Shown in pieces: positions 49,861 through 60,345 of a stretch of 64,000 nucleotides of DNA. Within the stretch, counting starts at the first letter, position 1. Each line of letters begins with the position of its first letter. This stretch comes from Sphingopyxis macrogoltabida (GTDB taxonomy: Bacteria; Pseudomonadota; Alphaproteobacteria; Sphingomonadales; Sphingomonadaceae). The position numbers and the translations under genes are program-made. Below the pieces are notes generated by a model, which made no database searches, had not been told where the DNA came from, and was given only the letters and a program-made list of their open reading frames with translations. The DNA lies in the NCBI RefSeq assembly GCF_001307295.1, contig NZ_CP012700.1, positions 2,111,001 to 2,175,000 on the forward strand. Reading direction: 5' to 3'.

Positions 49861-51834
49861 TTACGGCAGGCCCAGCGTCTTCTTCAGGAACATGTCGGAG
49901 CGCCGCAGCATATCGGCGCGCGCCGACGAATCGTAAAGCTGGTGATCGAGCCCGGGATAGGTAACCATCTCGACCGGTTTGCCCGCCGCCTTCAGCGCCG
50001 CTTCCATCGACCGCGCCTGCGAGATATCGACGTTCAGATCCTGGTCGCCGCTGAACATCAGCACCGGCGCCTTAATCTTCGCCACCTGCTGCACCGGCGA
50101 ACCCTCGACCAGATGCGGCCCGGTCCCGATGAAGTCGCTAACCAGCCGCGCATTGGTGAAGTTCCGCGCCTTGCCGACGAGTGCCTTGAGGTCGGTTACC
50201 GGGGCGATGGCAACCGTCGCCTTGAACAGGTCGGGATCGAGCGCGGCGGACTGCAAAGCCGCATAGCCGCCATAGGACCAGCCGACGACGGCGAGCTTCG
50301 CCGGGTCGGCAATCCCTTCCTTCACCAGCCAGCGCCCCGCGTCGTTGACGTCGCCCACCGCGACCCGCCAGCTCCTGAAGCCGTTTTCGACGTACCAGTC
50401 GTCGCCATAGCCCGCCGATCCGCGAAAATTGGGCTGGATGACGGCATAGCCCTGCGCCGCATAATATTGCGCCAGCCAGTCGAAACCCCATTCGTCGCGC
50501 GCCGAGGGGCCGCCGTGCGGCATCACGATCGCCGGCAGCTTGCGGCCGTCGCTCCCCGGCGGCAAGGTCAGATAGGCGGGAATGGACGTACCGTCGGCGG
50601 CCGGATAGCTGACCGGCTTGACCTCGGCCTGCGGCCTTCCTTCGAGGTCCGGGCGCGCCAGCGCAACCTCTCCCAGCTTCCGGCTTGCCTTGTCATAGAC
50701 ATAATAGCGGCCGGGATCGGTATCGCTGCCCGCGAACAGCAGCAGCCGGCTCTCATCGCGGCTCGCATCGATGAAATTGACGATCGGCAGACCCGGCAGC
50801 GCCTTCTGCAGCTTCGCCGCCAGCGCGGCATATTCCTCGTCGAACAGCTTATATTCGGGTTTGTCGGTCGTGTAGGACACGCCGATCACCCGGCCCGTCC
50901 GCCCGATCCGGATAAATTCGCCGACATCGACGCGGTCGTGCGCGAACAGCAATGTTTCGGGTGCGGTCTCGCCAAGCGTCACGGCATAGGCGGCGCGGCG
51001 CCCGTCCTTATTCTTGAAACCATAAGCAAGGTTTCGCTCGGCATTGACCGCCTCGGGATCGAAGGCATCGCCCTCGCTCGTCACCCGCGACAGCGGTTTC
51101 CAGTCGCGCGATCCGGGTTTGCGGTAGCTGTAGATCATCAGGTCGCGCATCATCCCCTGCGCGTCGGTCGAACGCACCCCGACAATGCGGACCGCGCCCG
51201 TCTCGTCGGCCAGATAGCGCGAAGCGTCGATGCGCGGATTCTCGATACGCCGGACCCGCAGGCTGGCGGTGTCGACCATATCGACGCCGACGCCCTCGGT
51301 CACGCTCGCAAGCCGTGTATTCGTCTGCTCTTCCTGACGATATTCGCGGGTCATCACGACCTGACCATTGTCAGCGGCGGGCCAGGCGATGATCTGACCA
51401 TCGAACTGCCGCAGTCCATAGGCGCTGTTCAGGCTGTTCTGGCCAAGTTGTTTGACGTTGCTGCCATCGGCGCCCACCGCGACCAGCCGCGTGAACGGCA
51501 AGACCTGGCCATGACCCGGGTCGGACACGCCATAAAGATAGCACACGATCCGTACGTTCGACGCCCAGTTGCACCAGGCGAGATGCCAGGGCGCGCCGTC
51601 GGACTGGAAAACCGGTTTCGGCGCGCCGCCCTCGGTGCTCGCGACGAACAGAACCAGACCGCGATCACGTGCCGGCTGGATGAAAGCGAGCTGCGTTCCG
51701 TCGGGCGACATGCTGATGTCGCCGATACTTTCGCGCATGCCGTAAAGCGTTGCGTTGTCGGCCTGCGCCGCCACCGATGCCGGCGACGCGCCCAGCACCG
51801 CCAGCACGCCAAGGAAAAACCCGTTTCTCAGCAT
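49861..51834 (-). CDS. S9 family prolyl-oligopeptidase-like peptidase, exported
   Basis: 657 residues. Signal peptide MLRNGFFLGVLAVLGASPAS ending VAAQA; N-terminal beta-propeller (GDISMSPDGTQLAFIQ), C-terminal hydrolase domain with IVMPHGGPSARDEWGFDWLA and the nucleophile in VVGWSYGGYAAL (G-x-S-Y-G-G), later Asp in FSGDQDLNV and His in PGLDHQLYD. Cleaves short peptides in the periplasm. Ribosome-binding site GGGGAG. A faulty upstream extension reads into an open but unsupported frame. Confidence 0.93.
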   Translation of the reverse strand: MLRNGFFLGVLAVLGASPASVAAQADNATLYGMRESIGDISMSPDGTQLAFIQPARDRGLVLFVASTEGGAPKPVFQSDGAPWHLAWCNWASNVRIVCYLYGVSDPGHGQVLPFTRLVAVGADGSNVKQLGQNSLNSAYGLRQFDGQIIAWPAADNGQVVMTREYRQEEQTNTRLASVTEGVGVDMVDTASLRVRRIENPRIDASRYLADETGAVRIVGVRSTDAQGMMRDLMIYSYRKPGSRDWKPLSRVTSEGDAFDPEAVNAERNLAYGFKNKDGRRAAYAVTLGETAPETLLFAHDRVDVGEFIRIGRTGRVIGVSYTTDKPEYKLFDEEYAALAAKLQKALPGLPIVNFIDASRDESRLLLFAGSDTDPGRYYVYDKASRKLGEVALARPDLEGRPQAEVKPVSYPAADGTSIPAYLTLPPGSDGRKLPAIVMPHGGPSARDEWGFDWLAQYYAAQGYAVIQPNFRGSAGYGDDWYVENGFRSWRVAVGDVNDAGRWLVKEGIADPAKLAVVGWSYGGYAALQSAALDPDLFKATVAIAPVTDLKALVGKARNFTNARLVSDFIGTGPHLVEGSPVQQVAKIKAPVLMFSGDQDLNVDISQARSMEAALKAAGKPVEMVTYPGLDHQLYDSSARADMLRRSDMFLKKTLGLP

Positions 51835-51964
51835 GATACTCCCCCTGTTGGCGCCATATCTGCCGCCCGGCCGCGATGGAGGCAAGGCCAAATCACCGCC
51901 TGCTCGCTTGCGCCCGCCGCCCGGGTCTGGCAGGGTTCGCAACATTATTACAAAGAGGAACGAT

Positions 51965-53647
51965 ATGCGCATTTCTTCCACGCTGAAGGTCGCCGGGCTT
52001 GCGGGCCTCGCGATGCTTGCCGCCTGCAAACAGGGCGACACCCCCACCGCGGCTCCGGTCATTCCCGACATCGCGCTGCCCGACCTGTCGCTGACCACGT
52101 TGCAGGATGTGACGAAGGAACTGTCGTCGGACGCGTTCGAAGGCCGCTCGCCCGGTACCGCGGGCGAGGAAAAGACCGTCGCCTATCTGATCAAGAAGTT
52201 CGAGGAAGCGGGGCTGAAGCCCGGCAACAACGGCAAGTGGACGCAGGACGTGCCGCTGGTCGAGATCGCCGCGAAGAACGCGACGCCGCTTTCCTTCACC
52301 GGCGGCAAGACGCCGGTCACGCTGCAATATGCGAAGGACTATGTCGGCTTCAGCTATCGCGTCCAGCCGAAGACCGAGATCAAGGACAGCGACGTCGTCT
52401 TCGTCGGCTATGGCATCAACGCCCCCGAAAAGGGCTGGAACAACTATGCCGGGCTCGACGTGAAGGGGAAGACCGTCGTCATCCTCGTCAACGACCCCGA
52501 CTGGCAGACCAAGGAAGCCAAGGGCGAATTCAAAGGCCGCGCGATGACCTATTACGGCCGCTGGACGTATAAATATGAGGAAGCGGCGCGGCAGGGCGCT
52601 GCCGCAGCGCTGATCGTCCACGACACCGAACCCGCCGCTTATGGCTGGAACGTCGTCGAATCGAGCAACACCGGTACCCAGTACCTCGCCGACAGCAAGG
52701 ATGGCGGCGCCAAGGAAACCGTCGCCAACGGCTGGATGCAGCTTGGCAAGGCGAAGGAACTCTTCGCCAGCGCCGGGCAGGATTTCGACAAGCTGCGCGA
52801 TGCGGCGAAGGTGAAGGGCTTCAAGCCCGTCGCGCTGACCGGCGTCAAAGCGTCGTTCAGCTTCGACAACACGATTTCGAAGAAGATGTCGCGCAACGTC
52901 ATCGGCGTGCTGCCGGGAACCAAGCGGCCCGACGAATATGTCCTTTACACCGCGCACTGGGATCATCTCGGTCGCTGCCAGCCGGTTGCGGGTGACGACA
53001 TCTGCAACGGCGCGGTCGACAATGCGACCGGCACCGCCGGTCTCGTGACCCTGGCGCAGGCCTATCAGAAGGCCGGTGCCGCCGACCGGAGCATCGTGTT
53101 CCTTGCCGTTACGGCCGAGGAATCGGGCCTGCTCGGGTCGAAATATTATGCCGAAAACCCGGTCTTCCCGCTCGCCCAGACCGTCGGCGGGGTCAACATG
53201 GACGCGCTCAATGCGGTGGGTCCGACAAAGGACATCGTCGTGGTCGGTCGCGGCAAGTCCGAGCTCGACGCCTATGTCGAAAAGCTCGCCAAGCTCGACA
53301 AGCGCGTGATCAAGGACGAGCCGACCCCCGAAAAGGGCTTCTACTATCGTTCGGACCATTTCAGCTTTGCCAAGCTCGGCGTGCCGATGTTCAACTTCGG
53401 CAGCGGCGAGGATCTTGTCACGGGCGGTGTCGAAGCGGGCAAGAAGGGTTCGGAAGATTATGAGAAGAACCGCTATCACGCCCCCGGCGACGAATATGAG
53501 GCGATCACTAACTGGGACGGCATGCTCGCCGACCTGCGCCTCTATTATGTCGCGGGCCGGATGCTGGCGATGAGCGATGCATGGCCGAACTGGGCCCCCG
53601 GCGACGAATTCCGTGCCGCCCGCGACAAGTCGCGGCCCGCGAAATAG
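51965..53647 (+). CDS. M28 family zinc aminopeptidase, lipoprotein
   Basis: 560 residues. Lipobox LAAC (Cys21). PA-like insertion (about 150-300), then di-zinc ligands HWDHLG, VDNATGTAG (Asp), AVTAEESGLLGS (Glu pair), NMDALN (Asp) and YYRSDHFSF (His). The ATG at 51965 with AAAGAGGA upstream gives the lipoprotein signal. Likely cooperates with the divergent S9 peptidase in peptide breakdown. Confidence 0.94.
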   Translation: MRISSTLKVAGLAGLAMLAACKQGDTPTAAPVIPDIALPDLSLTTLQDVTKELSSDAFEGRSPGTAGEEKTVAYLIKKFEEAGLKPGNNGKWTQDVPLVEIAAKNATPLSFTGGKTPVTLQYAKDYVGFSYRVQPKTEIKDSDVVFVGYGINAPEKGWNNYAGLDVKGKTVVILVNDPDWQTKEAKGEFKGRAMTYYGRWTYKYEEAARQGAAAALIVHDTEPAAYGWNVVESSNTGTQYLADSKDGGAKETVANGWMQLGKAKELFASAGQDFDKLRDAAKVKGFKPVALTGVKASFSFDNTISKKMSRNVIGVLPGTKRPDEYVLYTAHWDHLGRCQPVAGDDICNGAVDNATGTAGLVTLAQAYQKAGAADRSIVFLAVTAEESGLLGSKYYAENPVFPLAQTVGGVNMDALNAVGPTKDIVVVGRGKSELDAYVEKLAKLDKRVIKDEPTPEKGFYYRSDHFSFAKLGVPMFNFGSGEDLVTGGVEAGKKGSEDYEKNRYHAPGDEYEAITNWDGMLADLRLYYVAGRMLAMSDAWPNWAPGDEFRAARDKSRPAK

Positions 53648-53654
53648 TCTCCCT

Positions 53655-53737
53655 CGTCATTGCGAGGAGCGAAGCGACGCGGCAATCCAGAGTGGGTGTA
53701 AATCGCCCTAGATTGCTTCGCTTCGCTCGCAATGACG
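53655..53737. repeat. palindromic repeat, CGTCATTGCGAG family, copy 3
   Basis: CGTCATTGCGAGGAGCGAAG to CTTCGCTCGCAATGACG, right after the M28 stop and just before aguA. Same family as copies at 19458 and 27685. Confidence 0.9.
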
Positions 53738-53753
53738 AAAGAGGAAAAACATA

Positions 53754-54737
<984 letters not shown>

Positions 54738-54744
54738 GGGCGCC

Positions 54745-55596
54745 ATGACCCGCACCATCACCGTCGCCGCGCTGCAGCTTCCCCTGCCCGGTCCCGTCGC
54801 GCCGAATATCGACGCGGTCACCGCGCTCGTCGAGGAAGCGGCCGCGAAGGGCGCGCAGGTAATCCTGCCGCCCGAACTTTTCGAGGGGCCCTATTTCTGC
54901 CAAGTCGAGGAGGAAGAACTCTTCGCCAGCGCACGCCCGACGACCGAGCACCCCAGCGTCATCGCGATGCAGGCGCTCGCGGCAAAGCTGAAGGTCGCGA
55001 TCCCGACGAGCTATTTCGAAAAGGACGGGCCGCATTATTACAATACGCTGGCGATGATCGGCCCCGACGGGGAGATCATGGGCATTTACCGCAAGAGCCA
55101 CATCCCCGACGGCCCGGGCTATGAAGAGAAATATTATTTCCGGCCCGGCAATACCGGGTTCAAGGTCTGGGACGTCTTCGGCACGCGGATCGGCGTCGGC
55201 GTCTGCTGGGACCAATGGTATCCCGAATGCGCGCGCGCGATGGCGCTGATGGGCGCCGAACTGCTCTTTTACCCGACCGCGATCGGGTCGGAACCCTATG
55301 ATGCCGACCTCGACACCAGCCGCATGTGGCGCCGCGCAATGCAGGGTCATGCGGTGTCGAACTGCATGCCGGTGATCGCCGCAAACCGTATCGGCGCCGA
55401 GGGCGATGCGACTTTCTATGGCCACAGCTTCATTAGCGACGAATGGGGCGACCTGACGCAGGAGTTCGGGGCCGACGAAACCGGCGTGCTGATCGAAACG
55501 ATCGACCTCGACCGCGCCGCGAAACACCGCGCCGGCATGGGCTTTTTCCGCGACCGCCGCCCGCAGCTTTACGGGCGCCTCGCCGAGGATATCTAA
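54745..55596 (+). CDS. aguB: N-carbamoylputrescine amidase
   Basis: 283 residues, nitrilase superfamily. Catalytic Glu in ILPPELFEGPYFC, Lys in YRKSHIPDGPGYEEKYYF, Cys in GVCWDQWYPE. Converts N-carbamoylputrescine to putrescine, CO2 and ammonia. A tandem palindrome and terminator follow. Confidence 0.97.
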   Translation: MTRTITVAALQLPLPGPVAPNIDAVTALVEEAAAKGAQVILPPELFEGPYFCQVEEEELFASARPTTEHPSVIAMQALAAKLKVAIPTSYFEKDGPHYYNTLAMIGPDGEIMGIYRKSHIPDGPGYEEKYYFRPGNTGFKVWDVFGTRIGVGVCWDQWYPECARAMALMGAELLFYPTAIGSEPYDADLDTSRMWRRAMQGHAVSNCMPVIAANRIGAEGDATFYGHSFISDEWGDLTQEFGADETGVLIETIDLDRAAKHRAGMGFFRDRRPQLYGRLAEDI

Positions 55597-55603
55597 TTCG
55601 TGC

Positions 55604-55623
55604 ATCCCCGCGAAGGCGGGGAT
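55604..55623. repeat. short palindrome ATCCCCGC / GCGGGGAT
   Basis: Eight-base arms with GAAG loop, 7 bases after the aguB stop; a common intergenic unit (GTGCATCCCCGCGAAGGCGG type) in sphingomonads. It may be part of the termination region. Confidence 0.7.
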
Positions 55624-55643
55624 CCAGAGCAACCAAGCACCAT

Positions 55644-55683
55644 AAAGCTACGTGCTCCCGCCCTCGCGGGAGCACGTAGCTTT
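55644..55683. terminator. bidirectional terminator between aguB and the HerA-like gene
   Basis: Perfect 17-bp stem AAAGCTACGTGCTCCCG and its complement with a 6-base loop, with A- and T-runs on either side. Lies between convergent genes. Confidence 0.9.
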
Positions 55684-55700
55684 TGCTCTATTACGAAGTA

Positions 55701-57161
55701 TCACTCCGCTTCGGTGCTGAGCCCCAGTTCGGGAATGCCGATCGAGCGCCGCCCGCCGAAATCCGAGCGCACGACGATCGCGCCCTGCTTTTCCATATAT
55801 TCGACGAGGCGGCGGATGCGGCCGGGCGAACGCGTGCCATAGGCGCGGCCGAGCGCGTCGTCGTCGGGGCAGGCGCTGCCCTCCATCGCCGCGCGTGCGA
55901 TCTGCAGGAAGGGCGCGAGCATGTCGTCGGGAAGCCGCGCCGCGGCGTCGAGCGGCGCGCGCCACCTGGGATCAGCCGGGTCGAACACCCCACCCTTCGC
56001 CAGCGCGAAGCGGCGGCGGAACGCCGCAAGGTCGAGCGGCACGCGCCCGATCCTCTGCATCCGGCAGCGCACCGAGAAATCCTGATACAGGAAGGCTTCG
56101 GGATGAAAGGCGCAGTCGGGATCGGCGAGCATATCCTCCAGCGTCGCAATGACGATCGCTTCGGCGTCGACCGCGTCCTGCACCGCTTCGACAAGATCGC
56201 CGGGCGGTGCGGGGTCCGCCTCGCCCTCCCGTTCGGCAATCCGGCGGATGAGTTCGCTCGCCTCGACGGGCGCCGGTTCGAATGCCGGCGCAGGCGCGGG
56301 TGCCAGCTCCATCTCGGCGAACAGCATCGTCCGCATCTCGGCGGTCTCGGCAGCGGGCAGCGGCAGCAGCTCGTGCGTTCCCGATTGCGTCGAGGTGCGC
56401 GTCGAGCCGATCCGCACCGATACCGGGCGGCGCGAGATGGCGGGGCCGAGCCCAAGGAAATGACCGCGCTCGAGGTCGCGGATTGTCTCGGCCTGCCGCC
56501 GCTCCATGCCGAGCAGGTCGGCGGCGCGCGCCATGTCGATGTCGAGGAAGGTGCGTCCCATCAGGAAATTGCTCGCCTCCGCCGCGACATTTTTCGCGAG
56601 CTTGGCGAGCCGCTGCGTCGCGATCGCGCCGGCGAGCCCGCGCTTGCGGCCGCGGCACATCAGGTTCGTCATCGCGGAAAGGCTGGCGCGGCGCACCGTA
56701 TCGGACACATCGCCCGACGCGCTCGGCGCGAACATCTGCGCTTCGTCGACGACGACCAGCGCCGGAAACCAGTGCGCGCGCGGCGCATCGAACATCGCAT
56801 TCAGGAACGCGGCGGCGCAGGTCATCTGCGCCTCGATCTCCAGCGTATCGAGCGCGAGGATCACCGACGCGCGATGTTCGCGGATGCGCGCGCCGATCGC
56901 CGCGATTTCGCGCTCGTTATAGTCGCCGGCGTTGATCACGACATGGTTGTAGGCGTCGGCAAGCGTAACGAAATCGCCCTCGGGATCGATGATCACCTGC
57001 TGCACCAGCCCGGCGCTTTCCTCGAGCAGGCGGCGCAGGAGATGCGATTTCCCCGAGCCCGAATTGCCCTGGACGAGCAGGCGGGTCGCCAGCAGTTCGT
57101 GGACGTCGATATGCACCGCCCTGCCCGTGCCGTCGGTCCCGATTTCGATGCTGCTGCTCAC
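55701..57161 (-). CDS. HerA/FtsK-superfamily (DUF87) ATPase
   Basis: 486 residues. Walker A GNSGSGKSHLL (31-42), Walker B ALVVVDEAQMF near residue 135, GRKRGLAGAIATQR (arginine finger region), then a Pro/Ala-rich linker and a C-terminal helical region with a possible winged helix (RSPGRIRRLVEYMEKQGAIV). HerA ATPases normally partner the NurA nuclease in end resection, or act in defence; none is adjacent, so it is an orphan. GTG start. Confidence 0.85.
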   Translation of the reverse strand: MSSSIEIGTDGTGRAVHIDVHELLATRLLVQGNSGSGKSHLLRRLLEESAGLVQQVIIDPEGDFVTLADAYNHVVINAGDYNEREIAAIGARIREHRASVILALDTLEIEAQMTCAAAFLNAMFDAPRAHWFPALVVVDEAQMFAPSASGDVSDTVRRASLSAMTNLMCRGRKRGLAGAIATQRLAKLAKNVAAEASNFLMGRTFLDIDMARAADLLGMERRQAETIRDLERGHFLGLGPAISRRPVSVRIGSTRTSTQSGTHELLPLPAAETAEMRTMLFAEMELAPAPAPAFEPAPVEASELIRRIAEREGEADPAPPGDLVEAVQDAVDAEAIVIATLEDMLADPDCAFHPEAFLYQDFSVRCRMQRIGRVPLDLAAFRRRFALAKGGVFDPADPRWRAPLDAAARLPDDMLAPFLQIARAAMEGSACPDDDALGRAYGTRSPGRIRRLVEYMEKQGAIVVRSDFGGRRSIGIPELGLSTEAE

Positions 57162-57265
57162 GCCGCCGCCCTACCGGTCCGCCTGCTCGATGACAACCGA
57201 GTGCGCCGCGCGGCAGCCGAATTTTGCCATCTTGCCAAGCGGCGCCCGAACGCCAAGGAAGGCGC

Positions 57266-57529
57266 ATGGATTTCGACGACCAATTGCGCCGCTATTTCGG
57301 CACGACCGACCTCGCCTCGCTGCGTCCGGAAGCGCTGGAGGCTGGCACCGAACGCATGCAGGTCGATTTCGGGCTCGAAACGAACAATGGCCGCCGCTTC
57401 GCGCTGTGGACGTTCATGTATATGCTCGGCGCTGCGCCCGACCTCGATGTGGCGTTCAAGGACGAGGCCGAGCGCGATTCGGCGCGCGATTTCATGGACC
57501 TCGTCGACCGGGTGCAACCTAAAGACTGA
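57266..57529 (+). CDS. conserved hypothetical protein
   Basis: 87 residues, starting MDFDDQLRRYFGTTDLASLR and containing RRFALWTFMYMLGAAPDLDV. The composition is gene-like with a fair ribosome-binding site (AAGGA). Similar small proteins are common in sphingomonads, but I cannot name the family. Overlaps the convergent DUF1905 gene by 11 bases. Confidence 0.75.
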   Translation: MDFDDQLRRYFGTTDLASLRPEALEAGTERMQVDFGLETNNGRRFALWTFMYMLGAAPDLDVAFKDEAERDSARDFMDLVDRVQPKD

Positions 57530-57833
57530 CCGTCACGGTCACCATATCGCCCTCGGCCAGCCCCTCGGCCTTGCGCACCGCCGCCTTGACCGGCAGCAGC
57601 CAGCCGCCGCTTTCGCGGTGCGGAAACACCGACGTTTTCCACCGCGTATCGCCGATCGCCGCCTCGACCCGCGCCGAGCCGAAGCCCTTGCGCCCGTCGA
57701 GCCACTGCCCGCCGATCGCGGCAAGGCGTATGCCGTCGGCGACGTCGCCCGATATGGTCACGAAGAACCACGCCGCGGGCGCCGTCGCGGCCTGCCAGCG
57801 CCAGAGCGGCGTCGTGACGGTGAAATCCTCCAC
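57519..57833 (-). CDS. DUF1905 family protein
   Basis: 104 residues. The beta-rich pattern TTPLWRWQAATAPAAWFFVT, then TRWKTSVFPHRESGGWLLPV and AEGDMVTVTVSL is the DUF1905 fold. Function unknown. GTG start at 57833. Confidence 0.85.
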   Translation of the reverse strand: MEDFTVTTPLWRWQAATAPAAWFFVTISGDVADGIRLAAIGGQWLDGRKGFGSARVEAAIGDTRWKTSVFPHRESGGWLLPVKAAVRKAEGLAEGDMVTVTVSL

Positions 57834-57839
57834 CCTGCC

Positions 57840-58838
57840 CTACTTGGCGGTCACCGCGCGCACCGGCACAGGGATATTGCAGATATCGGCGCCGCCCGCG
57901 GGCTTGATGAAGAACGGGTCGCGGCGATTGGCGCGGGCATCGGCGTAACGCGCGAAGCTCTCGCTCTCGGTCGACAGATATTCGAACTTCGGCTGTTCGG
58001 CCGCAGGCAAGTCGCTGGCGAGCCGGATCGACACGATCGGCACGCGCTCCTTCTCCTCGGCGTAAAATCCCAGCGCCTCAGTCCCGCGCGGCAGGCTCGA
58101 CAGATGTTCGATGCCGCTGGTCACCCGGCCGACCAGCGCGATGTTCCGGTCGAGATGACGCGGCGCATGGCCGATGACCGCGTAAAGCTCGGCGCCGCTG
58201 CCGGTGTCCGGCGACATGTTGCGCCCCACGCCGACGGCACCGTAGCAATGCGGCGACCAAACCCGGTTGACCGACGCTTGCGGGTCGGCCTTCAGATCGC
58301 GTGCCGAAAAGCGACCGAAATCATCGGTGAAGGCGACCGGCCACCCGCCCGAAAAGCCGGTGCCTTTCGCATATGGGTCCGTGCGTCGGATATGCTTCAC
58401 ATCGGGCATGTGGGCGACCGGGCCGCGCCCCACGAGAATATGCTCGGCCTGCACGTCATATTCGCTCTCCGGCACCACCGCCAACCCCTCGGGCAACGGC
58501 TTTTTCTCGGTCGCATCGCCCCATTGCGCGACATAATTGTCCTGCACGCGGTTGACGCTCGTCCCGTCCCACCAGTGCGCGGTGGCCAGCTTGCGGATAT
58601 TGCCAATCCAGCCTTGGCTGAAGGGTGCGGGCATCAACTGGATGACGACGCGCCGCGCCTTGCCGGCAGCATCGGGCGCAAGGTCCATGACCAGCAGGTC
58701 AGACGCTGCGATCGCGACCCAATCGCTCGCGGGTGCAGCCGCCGCAATCTCGCCTGGCGACGGAGGCGGCGCCGCATCCTCGGCCAGCGCAGGAACAGCG
58801 AACGAAACGGCGGCGGCCGCCAGAAGCATATGTTTCAT
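57840..58838 (-). CDS. cyclophilin-type peptidyl-prolyl isomerase, exported
   Basis: 332 residues. Signal peptide (MKHMLLAAAAVSFAVPALAE), then cyclophilin-like domain (TAHWWDGTSVNRVQDNYVAQ, HCYGAVGVGRNM, AELYAVIGHAPRHLDRNIAL, VGRVTSGIEHLSSLP), with several canonical catalytic residues changed. Periplasmic folding helper, perhaps with weak activity. Start ATG at 58838 chosen for the signal peptide. Confidence 0.85.
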   Translation of the reverse strand: MKHMLLAAAAVSFAVPALAEDAAPPPSPGEIAAAAPASDWVAIAASDLLVMDLAPDAAGKARRVVIQLMPAPFSQGWIGNIRKLATAHWWDGTSVNRVQDNYVAQWGDATEKKPLPEGLAVVPESEYDVQAEHILVGRGPVAHMPDVKHIRRTDPYAKGTGFSGGWPVAFTDDFGRFSARDLKADPQASVNRVWSPHCYGAVGVGRNMSPDTGSGAELYAVIGHAPRHLDRNIALVGRVTSGIEHLSSLPRGTEALGFYAEEKERVPIVSIRLASDLPAAEQPKFEYLSTESESFARYADARANRRDPFFIKPAGGADICNIPVPVRAVTAK

Positions 58839-58912
58839 CGCCCCTGTCTGCCATCGCCATGCGACTTGCGAAACCCCTGCCGAGCGATTAGGGCGCCCTC
58901 TCCAGAGCATGC

Positions 58913-59003
58913 GGAGCGGTGGCCGAGTGGTCGAAGGCGCTCGCCTGGAAAGTGAGTATACGTCAAAAGCGTATCGAGGGTTCGAATCCCTCCCGCTCCG
59001 CCA
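58913..59003 (+). tRNA. tRNA-Ser (anticodon GGA)
   Basis: 91-nt type II tRNA with encoded CCA: acceptor GGAGCGG/CCGCTCC, anticodon loop CTGGAAA on stem CTCGC/GTGAG, long variable arm TATACG...CGTATC, T-arm GAGGG TTCGAAT CCCTC. Decodes UCC. Confidence 0.96.
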
Positions 59004-59037
59004 TCATCCCGTCTCGCCGGCCGGATCGAAACCGGCG

Positions 59038-60345
59038 TCAGCCTCCGTCGTCGAGACGCCGAACCGGGCTGATCGTCCGGAAGAAGAGCATCGCGTCGAA
59101 CGCCCTTGCCGGAACGATCAGGTTTTCGGTGCTGGAATTGACCTGCAGCGACTGTGTCCGCCGCAGCCAGGATCGCGCGACGGGACCGTCCGGTTGCCGG
59201 ATATCCAGCAGGAAATGATCGGCGCCGACCTTCGCCAGCGCGGCGTCCAGCGTTGCCGGCTTCCCCTCCGGAGCGCCGCCGCGAACCGATCCGCTGGTCC
59301 CGATAATCACCAGTTTCTGGCCCAGTGCAGCGCGAAGATGCTCCCCCATCGCGGCGGGCGGGCGCGTATAGACCGACCAGATGCCGCCGCGGGTCCGGCC
59401 ATTCATGACATGGCCGTTGTGCGCGAAGACGAGAATGCGGCCCGCCGCGCCTTCGCGGTCGATAACCCAGCGAACATTGGCGGCCATTGCGGCGTCGCGC
59501 GCGGCGTCGCTTCGATAATCGCCGGGCGACAGATTGCCGTCGGGATCGGGCCTGCCCGATACCGCAAACAGCGTTTCGAGCTGCCGGGCCGCGACCGCAT
59601 TCTGCCGCGCCCAGTCATAATCGGCCTGCGACGCGGCGGCGATCAGCGCGGCGCGGTGCGCGTCGAAGAAAGCGCCAAGCTCGCCGATCGCCGATCGCAA
59701 TCGCGCCCGCTCGCGCGCCGGCAGTTCCCGGTATCCGGTCAGGTTGAACCGGCCCGCAAACGGCGCGAGGGACCCGCGAAGCCCCATGGAGTCCGATGGC
59801 GCGGCGCGGGCAAGGAACGCCATGGTGGCGTCGAGCGTCCGGCGCGCGTTGCGCCACTCGCCGCTCGCCTCGCCACCGCTCATATCGATGCCGTAGATGC
59901 GGATCTTCCGGCCATGCCGGGGATCGGCATTATAGGCACGGACCCACTCCAGCAGCTCGATATTCTCAGGGAAGCGCCAGAAACCCCACGTGAAACCGTG
60001 CCGCGCCACGTCGCGCGCGGTTCCACCGCCGCCCGCGGCATAATTATCGAGCGCTCGCGATTCGCTGAGCCCCGTTTCCAGCGCGATTGCCGTGAAACCG
60101 CGCTCCTCGACCAGATAACGGAACAGGCAGTTGCGAAAGGCGAGCGGTTCGTGCCCCCCGTGCAAGGGTTCGCCCAGCGCGACGACCGGCGCATCGCCGA
60201 TGACCTTGCCGGCGGCGTCAAGGCGGGTGCAAAGCGACAGCGGGCTGGCGTTCGCCCGCGCCCATGCGACAAAGGCGGCATCGTCCGCAGCCCGGGCCGG
60301 CGCGATCGCCAGAAGCGCGAGCCCGGCTGCGGCGAGCAACCTCAC
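59038..60345 (-). CDS. erythromycin-esterase family protein, exported
   Basis: 435 residues. Signal peptide (VRLLAAAGLALLAIAPARAA), then the Ere fold: ALGEPLHGGHEPLAF (Glu/His catalytic area), VEERGFTAIALETG, and FAHNGHVMNG (second His). EreA-type enzymes hydrolyse macrolide lactones or other esters, but many homologues act on unknown peptides or esters. GTG start overlaps the serine hydrolase stop (GTGA). A longer open frame across the neighbours is a shadow. Confidence 0.87.
   Translation of the reverse strand: MRLLAAAGLALLAIAPARAADDAAFVAWARANASPLSLCTRLDAAGKVIGDAPVVALGEPLHGGHEPLAFRNCLFRYLVEERGFTAIALETGLSESRALDNYAAGGGGTARDVARHGFTWGFWRFPENIELLEWVRAYNADPRHGRKIRIYGIDMSGGEASGEWRNARRTLDATMAFLARAAPSDSMGLRGSLAPFAGRFNLTGYRELPARERARLRSAIGELGAFFDAHRAALIAAASQADYDWARQNAVAARQLETLFAVSGRPDPDGNLSPGDYRSDAARDAAMAANVRWVIDREGAAGRILVFAHNGHVMNGRTRGGIWSVYTRPPAAMGEHLRAALGQKLVIIGTSGSVRGGAPEGKPATLDAALAKVGADHFLLDIRQPDGPVARSWLRRTQSLQVNSSTENLIVPARAFDAMLFFRTISPVRRLDDGG

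Noticed and set aside
55683..58955. 1090-codon plus-strand frame
   Set aside because: Runs antisense to the HerA-like, DUF1905 and isomerase genes and has no domain signals; product of GC bias.
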